Source of the DNA: Chara braunii
Lineage: Eukaryota > Streptophyta > Charophyceae > Charales > Characeae
Length of the DNA: 26,109 nucleotides
Assembly: GCA_003427395.1 (NCBI GenBank)
Contig: BFEA01000478.1
Location: forward strand, 536,337 to 562,445
Reading direction: 5' to 3'
Position numbers and translations under genes: made by a program. Below are positions 18,767 through 26,109 of this stretch, piece after piece. The notes below the pieces were generated by a model. That model worked only from the letters and a program-made list of their open reading frames with translations, searched no databases and had not been told where the DNA came from. Every line of letters starts with the position of its first letter. The first letter of the stretch is position 1.

Positions 18767-19388
18767 ATGCGAACAAAAATAGAAAATCTAAAAGCAAAAG
18801 CATCTGAAAGGGAAAGGATTCGAAAGCAAAAGGATCCACAAGCAAAAGGAAGGATAACTGAATTATTCAGTGCATCAATTAGTAAGGACCATACTTGCAG
18901 CCGCATGGGCCGCACGACCGTGGGGTGCAGTCCGCTATGCGCTGTGCGGCACCTGCCTGTGCACTGCATGAGCAACAATTTCTTTTCTTTCTTTTTCGGT
19001 GCTGTTTTTGTGGATAGAGAAGACTATAGTCACTATACTACCTAAGGAACAGATCATGTTCAAGTACAGTCAGAAAAAATATTCTGTTTGTTCCATTAGG
19101 CATGAGGAATAGCCCCAAATAGGTCTTTAGGACAGCAGTCTTGACCGTTAGGTGGTGACATTACTCCTCTAACACTTCTCTTTTTCTTTTTTTCCCATCC
19201 TACAACAAATTTTCAGAGGGGGTGCAAGTGACCACTGATCAAAGGCCTTCGACCCTCTCTTCTCCTGGGTGCCGATTTCCCCCGTGCGCCGCATGTCCGG
19301 TGCGCTTGCGCGCCGTACGTGTGGAATTGCCCGCACGGTGTGCGCTTGCATGTATGGTAAGGACATAACTTTTGCAAAGGATGACTGA
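18767..19388 (+). pseudogene. Short reading frame split by a TIR element
   Basis: From an ATG at 18767 the frame runs 41 codons to the target-site duplication at 18882-18889, with a highly charged Lys/Arg/Glu composition (MRTKIENLKAKASERERIRK at the start), then ITELFSASISKD. If the element and one duplication copy are set aside, the same frame continues ITFAKDD and stops at 19386. The protein is not recognised; basic N-terminal tails of this kind occur in transposase-like proteins, but that is only a suggestion. Confidence 0.4.
18882..19364. mobile_element. TIR element with perfect 8-bp target duplication
   Basis: GTAAGGAC is present at 18882-18889 and 19357-19364. Between them the element (18890-19356, 467 bp) starts CATACTTGCAGCCGCA and ends in the complement of CATACATGCAAGCGCA. 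The CG-rich subterminal stretches (GGGCCGCACG and GCACGGTGTGCGC) also mirror each other loosely. An 8-bp duplication and short tips suit a non-autonomous hAT-type element. No transposase frame lies inside. It interrupts an older reading frame. Confidence 0.82.
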
Positions 19389-20090
19389 ATCATCCAATTC
19401 TGCCGTGCATACATTTAGCTCAACAGGGTGGGGTGGGGTAGAGCTTGGGGGGGTCGGGAGGCAGATACAGACAGACAAATATAGACAAACAGCGAGAGAT
19501 CCCCATTTTTTGCCCTTCCCTCCCTTTCCATTGATTCACAGGGTGGCTCTTTGTGATTGTATATATGTGTCAGTTCTTACCCGTCCCTTCCCTGGAGCTC
19601 TGTGAACCCAACCTTCTGCGTCAACCTCCCTGCAGTTGAGTGACCTCAGGCATGCTGCACTAACTTGCCTAATCCCTCCCTCCCTCCCCTACCCCCCTTC
19701 TCTCTCTCTCTGTGGCAATTCAATGAGCGCGAGCCTTGGTAGTTTAGTCCCTACAAACTCCTTGTGCTGCAGGAAAGAGGAAAATATTCTGAAAAAACAC
19801 AAACTTCTGGTTGTTAATCGGTTTGGCGGCTTTGGCCCTGTGGCAATGCAACAAGATGTGTGCTCACGAGGAAAGGACTTAATCGCAGCCATTTTAGAAA
19901 CTCTGCTGACCCAGCCTCTTCCGAGCCATTGGCTATAAGCGGCCTCCTGGTAGCCAGCAGAAATAATTCCTGCTGGCTGTGGATACTGGTGGCATAACTG
20001 TGTGTATTGTGTGCTTGCCTTGCCCAGTTGGCTTTTACGGCTGCAACAATGAGTATTTGAGAGTGTAGCTTGTGCATGTGAAACGTACAG
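19389..20090. other. Stretch with no recognised gene
   Basis: Pyrimidine-rich CTCTCTCTCTCT and CCCTCCC runs near 19672-19712. A plus frame at 19636-19938 has no known domain. Nothing else identified. Confidence 0.45.
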
Positions 20091-20195
20091 GAGAGGAGCT
20101 GCTGGATGGAAGGCTAGTACTGAAATTGAACCCAGTAGGTCTGCTTTACCTCCACTCTCGGCTAGGTGAGCTGAAAGAGCTGGAGGACTTGAAAG
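20091..20195 (+). CDS. Candidate internal exon of an unknown protein
   Basis: After an AG at 20089-20090 (ACGTACAG) the frame reads EELLDGRLVLKLNPVGLLYL and goes on HSRLGELKELEDLKG, then meets a good donor, AAAG|GTGAGT at 20195/20196. The leucine-rich amphipathic composition looks more protein-like than anything nearby. The stretch upstream of the acceptor is not pyrimidine-rich, and I cannot place partner exons. I do not recognise the family. It could equally be a relic of a gene captured by an element. Confidence 0.3.
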
Positions 20196-21102
20196 GTGAG
20201 TTATTCCTGCCGTCAGTTTTTTGACTGTCTGGTCATCTTTGTAAGTGTAACGACTTTAGGGCCTGTACATTCTTTTGTGTGTTAAAAAAAAATCCATTTG
20301 TAATTGCTCTCAGCAGAATGCAGGGCGTAAAAAACGGGAAGGCGGTGGGCTTATATAGAAGGATGCAGCAGTACTCCCTCTTTGTATGATTTGCTCCTGA
20401 ATTCTTGTCACTACTCTTTTACTCAGTACACTGTCCTCGAAAATAAATTCAAACTTCAGAAAGGATCAGAGTCTCAGCCCACTTTTGCCTACAAGAGGTG
20501 GACTTTTTTCAATGGCCGAGGAGAGTGCAAGAAACCAATTCATAGAACGGGTTGAAGCAAGAACGATGAATGAGCAACAAAACCGCAAAGAAACTTAAAT
20601 ATGAAATAACAATCAATGTTTATGTTGCAAGGAACCTGCAATCTTAATACATGGGCACTGTGGCCTGAAGGTGTGGAAGGAGGGTGCCAGTACTTGGTCA
20701 ATCCAGTTCCAGGTCGAATTCCGATAGTTTAGGGTCTAGTAGGCAAACTACGTTGAGTCCAGTCCAGTCCAGCAGCAGCAGGGTCAGCGGCCCAAGGTCT
20801 CAGGAAGACCAAAGAATGTCAGGAAACTCAAAGGCTCAGAGGCTCAAGCCAGCAGGCTACTGGGTCTACTGTGTCTACATCTGCAAGGGCGGGGCAGCTG
20901 GATGATCAAGTTTGGAATCGCAGCAATAGTTGCCATCAACGTTCACTCCATTTGTGCTTGCTGTGGAAGCACTGTTGCGCTGTAGCGCAACCAGATGACA
21001 AGTGGGATAGGAAGTGAGAGTGACAGTAGCTGTAGACGACAGGCACTGGGCTCCGTAACTGCAGTGCATAATTGTCAGGTAAGAGAGAGGACATTCACAG
21101 AC
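20196..21102. other. Stretch with no recognised gene
   Basis: Would be intron if the exon at 20091-20195 is real. Short repeated words CCAGTCCAG, CAGCAGCAG and GGCTCAGAGGCTCA occur at 20757-20850. No gene was recognised. Confidence 0.45.
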
Positions 21103-21140
21103 ACACGCACACACACACACACACACACACAGAGACAGAG

Positions 21141-21231
<91 letters not shown>

Positions 21232-21232
21232 N

Positions 21233-21314
<82 letters not shown>
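21103..21314. repeat. (CA)n then long (GA)n with one N
   Basis: CACACA to about 21130, then GA dinucleotides from about 21145 to 21314, with a single N at 21232. Read-through frames are artefacts. The N suggests the repeat was bridged rather than read, so its length is uncertain. Confidence 0.97.
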
Positions 21315-21317
<3 letters not shown>

Positions 21318-23010
21318 CTGACGGTCAAAAGTGACAGTTCATACTTGGTTGTTGCTTGCTGGCTGCCATAGTCCCCCAGCCCGATGTACATCAACTTGTT
21401 TGCATAAGACAATGATTTTCGGACAGCTTGAGTTCACATGTCAAGTGTTTTGTTTCTCATCTCGCGTCTGTGGAGGTGTGGTTAACTTTGGTGTGGCATG
21501 GGGTGTTAGGTATGAAGCCCGGGCTCATCGTCATACGTCCACTATTGAGTTACCCAACTTCGCACTCTATCCTCCTATCATCACCACTCGGCCCATACCG
21601 TCCCTCAGGAAGCTTTGGCTATGTGTACCAGTGTCTGGTTGGCATCTGATGGAGATGCTGTGTTTGCAAGGTAGCTATCAATGTTTATGTGTCACTCGTC
21701 AATCACCCGATGTCACACTCTCTCTCCACACCTTTTTGTCTTTCCGTGTTCCTTCCCTTCAGTAGGTGTTTGATTTGCTTTACCCCTCTGAGCTATGATT
21801 GAGTCCTGCTCTGATCAATTAAGCATGGGTTACAGAACGGAGGTTGTTTCATCCACTTGCTGGATTGATGGCTGGATGGTGTTACACACCAATAAGGCAT
21901 CCATATGTAGATAGATGTGTGCATGCCTGTGTGTGTCAGTATGTGTGTGGGATGCTCTCGCTCATGCGCACATATGGATGGTGGCATAAGGTACTGTGTG
22001 ACATATTTGATGCTTCATGGGGCCAGATAAATCCGTGGCCATTGTTTATGTAAAGTGGACTTGAGGTACTCTTTTCATGGTCTCTGATTTTTCAAGGTGT
22101 TCAGGCAAGTACCCGTTCATTTGCCTTGAGATTCTTGCACGTAGTCTCAGAGAGTGCTTGCTGTGGGTGTGATTCCAAGGGGCTTTAAGCAGTAGTGCTC
22201 CTGGTGTCGCAAGAGGGTCATGGTACCTACGGGGTTCAACATTCGAGTCTGGTATCATGGGCTGCTTGTGGGCAGCTCAGAAGTCATTTGCTGTGAGTGA
22301 AATACTTGTGGGCTGTGTTTTCTGGACCACATGGTGTGAGGTTGTCCACGGTGATTTGGCCAGCAGGGCTTCTGGTGCCGCATGGAAAGTTTCCGTGTTC
22401 ATCGATTGGCGGCTCAAGGTCATTACTTCTTAGTGGCACTTTAACTGGATGGAAGGTTGGTTTCTTTTTTTTTTTGAACTGGGCCTTCCATTGGCAGGCT
22501 CTAAGTATTAACTGTTGGTGGCATTCCCACAGACTGTCTTTGTTTAGGAGCAGACTGAAGGGCAGCCAGGGTACTTCGTAAGTTGTGCTTCTAGTGGCAC
22601 ATGGTAGCTTGTAGGGGGGGCTCCTTGTAGATGAACCATTTCTCTGCCCTCTGTTTAGTCAGCAGTTGATTCTGCCAAGTCAGAAACAGTATAGGGGTTG
22701 CAGTTATAATCAAGGACGCAGGCTGCTGCATTGGTGTCAACTTGAGGAGATCTTTATATGCGTGCTTATTATTTTTGCTTGCTTGTGGATGTCGGCGGTA
22801 TGGTTTGCCATTAGATTGTTTTGTGACATCTACATATTTGTTTTTCTCAAATACAAGTGCGCTGTATGCGGACGGATTGTAGGAACTCTACGCTCAACTA
22901 CATAGCTGCGGTGGGCATTGAAGTCATGTTTCATGTCTTCTAGGTTTTTGGATGGAATTGGGAATGATATCTTCTATTTGTTCTAAAACACAGGTACCCA
23001 TGGCTGAACA
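21315..23010. other. Long stretch with no recognised gene
   Basis: Mixed TG-rich sequence. Between 22060 and 22620 loosely similar pieces recur (CTTCTAGTGGCACATGGTA, CTTCTGGTGCCGCATGG, CTCCTGGTGTCGCAAGAGGG), which suggests a decayed ~200-bp tandem repeat. Frames of 144 codons (21331-21765) and below have no known features. Confidence 0.45.
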
Positions 23011-23213
23011 GGTGTGTGGAGTGGGTTTTATGGCTGTGACGGATTAGTTTCTCAGATGTACTGCCGTTCTTGTCAGGGGTGTGGACCAACAGTCTGCTAG
23101 GGTTTCAGGGTTGGTGTGAGTAAAGTCGACCACTTTTCTCAGGGGATATCATTAACTCTAGGCGACGTGGTGAGTCCTTATCCATCAGTCCAATGCATCC
23201 TGGGCAGACTGTT

Positions 23214-23419
23214 GGGAAAAGTTATAGATCCCCCCCGCGACAGAAGGTTTGTACTAGTTTGCCCCCCCGAAATGTTGGAGGCCCCGAAAGGTTTGAGGCT
23301 CGGGGGGTATCCGTAACTTTTGTCACCAGTTTTCGGGGGCCTGTGGGACCCTTTTGCGATGGTCTGGTGACAAACGAGTACAAACGTTTTGTCGTGGGGG
23401 TGATCTATTACTTTTCCCC
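23214..23419. mobile_element. 206-bp TIR element inside the hammerhead repeat
   Basis: It starts GGGAAAAGTTATAGATC and ends GATCTATTACTTTTCCCC, and the inverted similarity extends about 50 bp inwards (GGTTTGTACTAGTTTG against CAAACGAGTACAAACG). It is flanked by AGACTGTT (23206-23213) and AGACTGTC (23420-23427), an 8-bp duplication with one difference. A third, internal piece, GGGGGTATCCGTAACTTTTG near 23299, repeats the end sequence. Non-coding; hAT-like by duplication length. Confidence 0.75.
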
Positions 23420-23475
23420 AGACTGTCGGGGTTCAACCTCCTGATGAATGAGTAAAGTCTGACGAAACAGTCTGG
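23418..23475 (+). ncRNA. Hammerhead ribozyme motif, copy C (canonical GTC site)
   Basis: Helix III: CCAGACTGT (23418-23426) pairs exactly with ACAGTCTGG (23467-23475); its two outermost 5' C bases come from the neighbouring element, and without them eight pairs remain. The cut site is GTC, with C at 23427. Helix I is GGGG/CCTC (one G-U) with loop TTCAA. The core CTGATGA at 23441-23447 and GAAA at 23464-23467 are intact. Helix II is the weak point: ATGAG against CTGAC has two mismatches including the pair next to the core. All invariant core bases are present, so it may cleave poorly. Confidence 0.75.
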
Positions 23476-23520
23476 CACAGGCATGCTTTTTTTTGCGGGG
23501 TTCTGTGTAGGGAACATGAC

Positions 23521-23725
<205 letters not shown>

Positions 23726-23726
23726 A

Positions 23727-24725
23727 TTTTTCGATTTATTCACTTTTGAATATCTTGCAATCAGACTCACTTTCTTCTCACTTCGCATGCATGTAAACAG
23801 ATGGCAAATCACCCTGGCGCCAGGCGCCCACACAAAGCTCAGAGATATAACAGGCGAGAACACAGTTCAGATACAAAGTCGCTTCAAGTAACTATGGCAC
23901 CTGTGCGCCCTTACATCAACCCCCACGACACTGTATCGTCACAACTTGTTCACACACACACTTCAGTGGATCTCCCTGGATGTCCCACGCGCACACACTC
24001 TCACTGCACATTCGTACACACACACACATTGAAGACTATTCTAACCTAGCGCAGCTATGGCTGCCCGCTAACCATATCACTACTAGCAGCTATGGCTGCT
24101 CTGTCTCCCTCGCAGCCCACTTCGGCTTCGGGCATCTGCAGACCACCTTGCACAAGACGAACTGGCAGCGCTTCCGCTTGGTTCGCAGCAGAATGAATGA
24201 ATGGCTGGACGCTGCCTCTTGATTTATACTTCTGTTGGTTGCCCCCTTTCCACCGGACCCTTGGTGCACACAGTCCCACGTGGTACTTGCTGACTGGACT
24301 AAGTGAGACTGGGACTGGGTACCGCTGACTAAGCAAGGTTGGACTCACCACTTGTCCACTTGCCTCTTGTCTGCTGTGAACAACGTTCGAAAGGCCACTT
24401 CCGGACCTTCTGGAAGCCTGCGGACTTGGCCTTTCGGAACTGTAGCAGCTACGACCTTGACCTTTCAGGACTGTAGCAGGCTACGACCTTGACCTTTCAG
24501 AATTACTACAGCTACGGCCTCTACACAACTAGGACCTCTACTCGACAGACCTACGGTTCAAGACCCAACTGCTACATCGACCTACGACAGACAACAACTG
24601 ACACCTAAAACGCAGGTCACGGGTTCAAACACACAGGGATACTGTACACGGTGAGGTCAGGTCTAGGGATCGAGCCCTGGGATCTGCATCTGCTACTGCA
24701 AAGGTGAAAACCGTTTCACTCCCGC
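23727..24725 (-). mobile_element. Probable 3' LTR of the gypsy element
   Basis: This lies directly downstream (minus strand) of the integrase/chromodomain frame. In that direction a purine-rich GGCGGGAGTG (near 24720) could be the polypurine tract. A TATA box AGTATAAATC (complement of 24221-24230) and an AATAAA signal (complement of 23735-23740) follow at LTR-like distances. The order PPT, TATA, poly-A signal is as expected for U3-R-U5. No second LTR is in the window to confirm the limits, and the left end fades into the (GA)n tract. Confidence 0.5.
24437..24515. repeat. Three ~32-bp tandem repeats in the putative LTR
   Basis: The unit TTTCRGRACTGTAGCAG-CTACGACCTTGACC occurs twice and a third, diverged copy (TTTCAGAATTACTACAGCTAC) follows. 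Repeats in U3 can act as enhancers in LTR elements; here that is inference from position. Confidence 0.75.
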
Positions 24726-24754
24726 CGGCCTAAATCCAAGGTCCTCCGAGAATA

Positions 24755-25546
24755 CTAGTCCAAGGTAGGACCTTTCCATTTCTTATCTCTCTCATAGGCT
24801 CGGACTATGTCGGGAGCTGTCTCTAGAAGCTCTGTTCGAGTAAACCAGCGGTTGTCCTCCTGTTCTTGATAGGCAAATCTAACCTTGTACTGTTTCTGTG
24901 GACGACCTCTACCTCCTATTCTGAACACATCTTCATCTACTATGCGGTCAATGTCGTACCTTCCATCCATGTCCGGTGGGATCATGGACCTTCGTGATGG
25001 GAACTGTTGGCTTGTGGTACAGGGCAACAACTTTGACGCATGAAAAACTGGGTGGGTGTGGAGGTGTGCTGGAATCTCGACTGTGTAGGACGGTCCATCC
25101 TCTCCTCCCTTTACTTCTAAGACTGGCCACGGTCCTCGGTATGCAGGCAACAACTTCTGTGAGATGTTTTCCTCAGGAGCGAAGTCTTTTGACTTGACCC
25201 AGACTAAATCGCCTACTTGGAACTGTGATGGGCGATGGTGCTTGTTGGCTTGCTCTATTATTCTGTGCTGGGCTTTCCTGAGGTTGTCAACTACGGTAGC
25301 AATCTCTTTTTTGTGCTGTATCGCAAATTCCCTAGTTTCGGGCGGTAGCCTTTGGATCTGATCCCGGTTAAGTCCCTCAAACGGTCTATGTGGTCTAAAG
25401 GACTTATGCAATTCGTTGGGAGTGCGACAACTGGCTAAGTGCACACTGTTATTATAAGCGCTGGCTACCTTTGGGAGCATCTCATCCCAGTTAACTTGAT
25501 CAGGTCTAATATACATTCTGAGAACCTGCTGCAGGACTTTGTTCAT
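24755..25546 (-). CDS. Ty3/gypsy integrase C-terminus with chromodomain (5'-truncated)
   Basis: A 263-codon uninterrupted frame. Residues 1-90 are the end of the integrase catalytic region (MNKVLQQVLRMYI, then PKVASAYNNSVHLASCRTPN and ELHKSFRPHRP). Residues 110-173 are the integrase C-terminal GPY/F-type domain, with VGDLVWVKSKDF, KLLPAYRGPWPVLEV, YTVEIPAHLHTHPVFHASKL. Residues 195-252 fit a chromodomain: YDIDRIVDEDVF, QYKVRFAYQEQEDNRWFTR, TELLETAPDIVRAYE. Chromodomains steer chromovirus-type gypsy elements to chosen chromatin. The frame starts just after where the family has its catalytic Glu, and upstream DNA is an unrelated tandem array, so the pol gene is broken. The absence of stops suggests a recent break. 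Confidence 0.88.
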   Translation of the reverse strand: MNKVLQQVLRMYIRPDQVNWDEMLPKVASAYNNSVHLASCRTPNELHKSFRPHRPFEGLNRDQIQRLPPETREFAIQHKKEIATVVDNLRKAQHRIIEQANKHHRPSQFQVGDLVWVKSKDFAPEENISQKLLPAYRGPWPVLEVKGGEDGPSYTVEIPAHLHTHPVFHASKLLPCTTSQQFPSRRSMIPPDMDGRYDIDRIVDEDVFRIGGRGRPQKQYKVRFAYQEQEDNRWFTRTELLETAPDIVRAYERDKKWKGPTLD

Positions 25547-25570
25547 CTGCTGTTACATGCTGCGCCTGCA

Positions 25571-25795
25571 AAGGAGGGCCATTTTCAGGCCCTGTGTCGA
25601 TTCAGCCTGAAAGCCTGAAAACAAGGGCCTACAGGCCCTATGTCGTTTCAGCCTAAAAAGGGCCCTCCAGGCCCTGAGAGCCTTTTCAGCCTGAAACGGA
25701 GGGCCATTTTCAGGCCCTCGTAAGATCGACCTGCTCTGAAACTCAGGCACCAGACCAGGGTTTTAGCACAGGCCATTTTGGGCCTGTTTTCAAGA
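25571..25795. repeat. GGGCCT-rich tandem array
   Basis: Four units of about 38-45 bp (starting near 25571, 25621, 25659 and 25698) share AGGGCC, a spacer, CAGGCCCT, a spacer and TTCAGCCTGAAA. A looser piece with AGGCCATTTTGGGCCTG follows at 25770. Each unit holds its own inverted repeat (GGGCCATTTTCAGGCCC). The array replaces the expected upstream half of the gypsy pol gene. Confidence 0.8.
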
Positions 25796-26109
25796 CAACC
25801 TTTGTTTGAGCTTCAACGCGAGGGTCTGGCACGTTTTGGCATTGGCAAGAGCAGCCTCCTGGACGGGCCAGCACTATATTAGACTGGCCCGCCCTGCAGG
25901 CTGCAGGTAGTTCAGAGGGGACTTCCCAGGCACTTCACGTGCAGTTCACGAGGCAGGAGGTAGTCTTCAGGATTCGGCAGCAACACTCTGGAGGAGCGCT
26001 GCAGTAGTAGTAGTAGCATTAGCAGTAGTCGTCAGTGTTGGGCGCTAGTAGGAGCTAGAGTAGTACTGGAGGGAGAGAAAGATTTGGCGGAGGCCAGGGA
26101 GACTTACCT
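25796..26109. other. No recognised gene; TATA-like box and a splice donor
   Basis: ACTATATTAG near 25873 resembles a TATA box on plus. (TAG)n words lie at 26006-26020. The final eight bases are the complement of AGGTAAGT, an ideal 5' splice site on the minus strand. It might be a 5' leader or exon of a gene continuing outside the window; no coding frame was recognised. Confidence 0.35.

Larger units (their letters stand above)
23011..23482 (+). mobile_element. Second copy of the hammerhead repeat, interrupted
   Basis: From GTGTGTGGAGTGGG through TATGGCTGTGACGG, GGGTGTGGACC and TTGGTGTGAGT the order of motifs follows 5812-5990, and it ends in a hammerhead motif at 23418-23475. A small TIR element (23214-23419) lies just before the ribozyme. 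Similarity to the first copy stops soon after the ribozyme (..GGCAC), as it also does in the palindrome copies, so the hammerhead is at or near the 3' boundary of the unit. Confidence 0.65.

Noticed and set aside
21072-21412. ~100-codon frames on both strands over the (CA)n/(GA)n tract
   Set aside because: Pure microsatellite translation on both strands.

Overview
This window is eukaryotic nuclear DNA, most likely from a plant-lineage (streptophyte) genome rich in repeats; a charophyte alga such as Chara is my best guess from the style of the repeats, but that is inference. The lineage evidence is a U6 snRNA copy with the plant-type block ACATCCG..AAAATTGG, a chromodomain-bearing Ty3/gypsy integrase, and hammerhead-ribozyme repeats resembling plant retrozymes. 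I find no intact single-copy cellular gene. Nearly all open frames are low-complexity translations or remains of mobile elements, and one short stretch at 20091-20195 could be a real exon.

Layout. 1-1110 holds a poly-A run and two sets of old tandem repeats around a (TG)n tract. 1437-1908 is an AT-rich foldback element. 1909-4400 is mostly low-complexity or unassigned DNA ending in an (AAT)n tract. 4865-6425 is a mobile-element knot: a 727-bp terminal-inverted-repeat element inside a TA microsatellite, next to a 197-bp-arm near-perfect palindrome whose two arms each carry a hammerhead ribozyme motif. 6426-7734 is AT-rich with nothing recognised. 7735-10440 holds decayed minus-strand Ty3/gypsy gag and reverse-transcriptase pieces in the wrong order. 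10441-12411 is a GC-rich repeat region followed by pyrimidine-rich DNA. 13063-15310 contains two U6 pseudogenes, an assembly gap with a Tn5/Nextera mosaic-end sequence beside it, and a cluster of retroposed fragments and hairpins. 15708-15790 is a tRNA-like SINE candidate. 16110-17860 has diverged tandem repeats. 18882-19364 is a TIR element with a perfect 8-bp target duplication that splits an older reading frame. 21103-21314 and 23521-23724 are long microsatellites. 23011-23482 is a second, distant copy of the hammerhead repeat with a small TIR element inserted at the ribozyme. 23727-25546 is a minus-strand gypsy 3' end (integrase C-terminus, chromodomain, probable LTR). 25571-25795 is a GGGCCT-rich tandem array.

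The most interesting system is the hammerhead family: three full type III-like motifs (two in the palindrome, one 17 kb away) plus a fragment, all in one dispersed repeat family. Decay in several elements looks like C-to-T / G-to-A change, consistent with methylated, silenced repeats. Poly-A-tailed copies of U6 and of another small sequence with a 16-bp target duplication imply that a LINE-type machinery has been active here.
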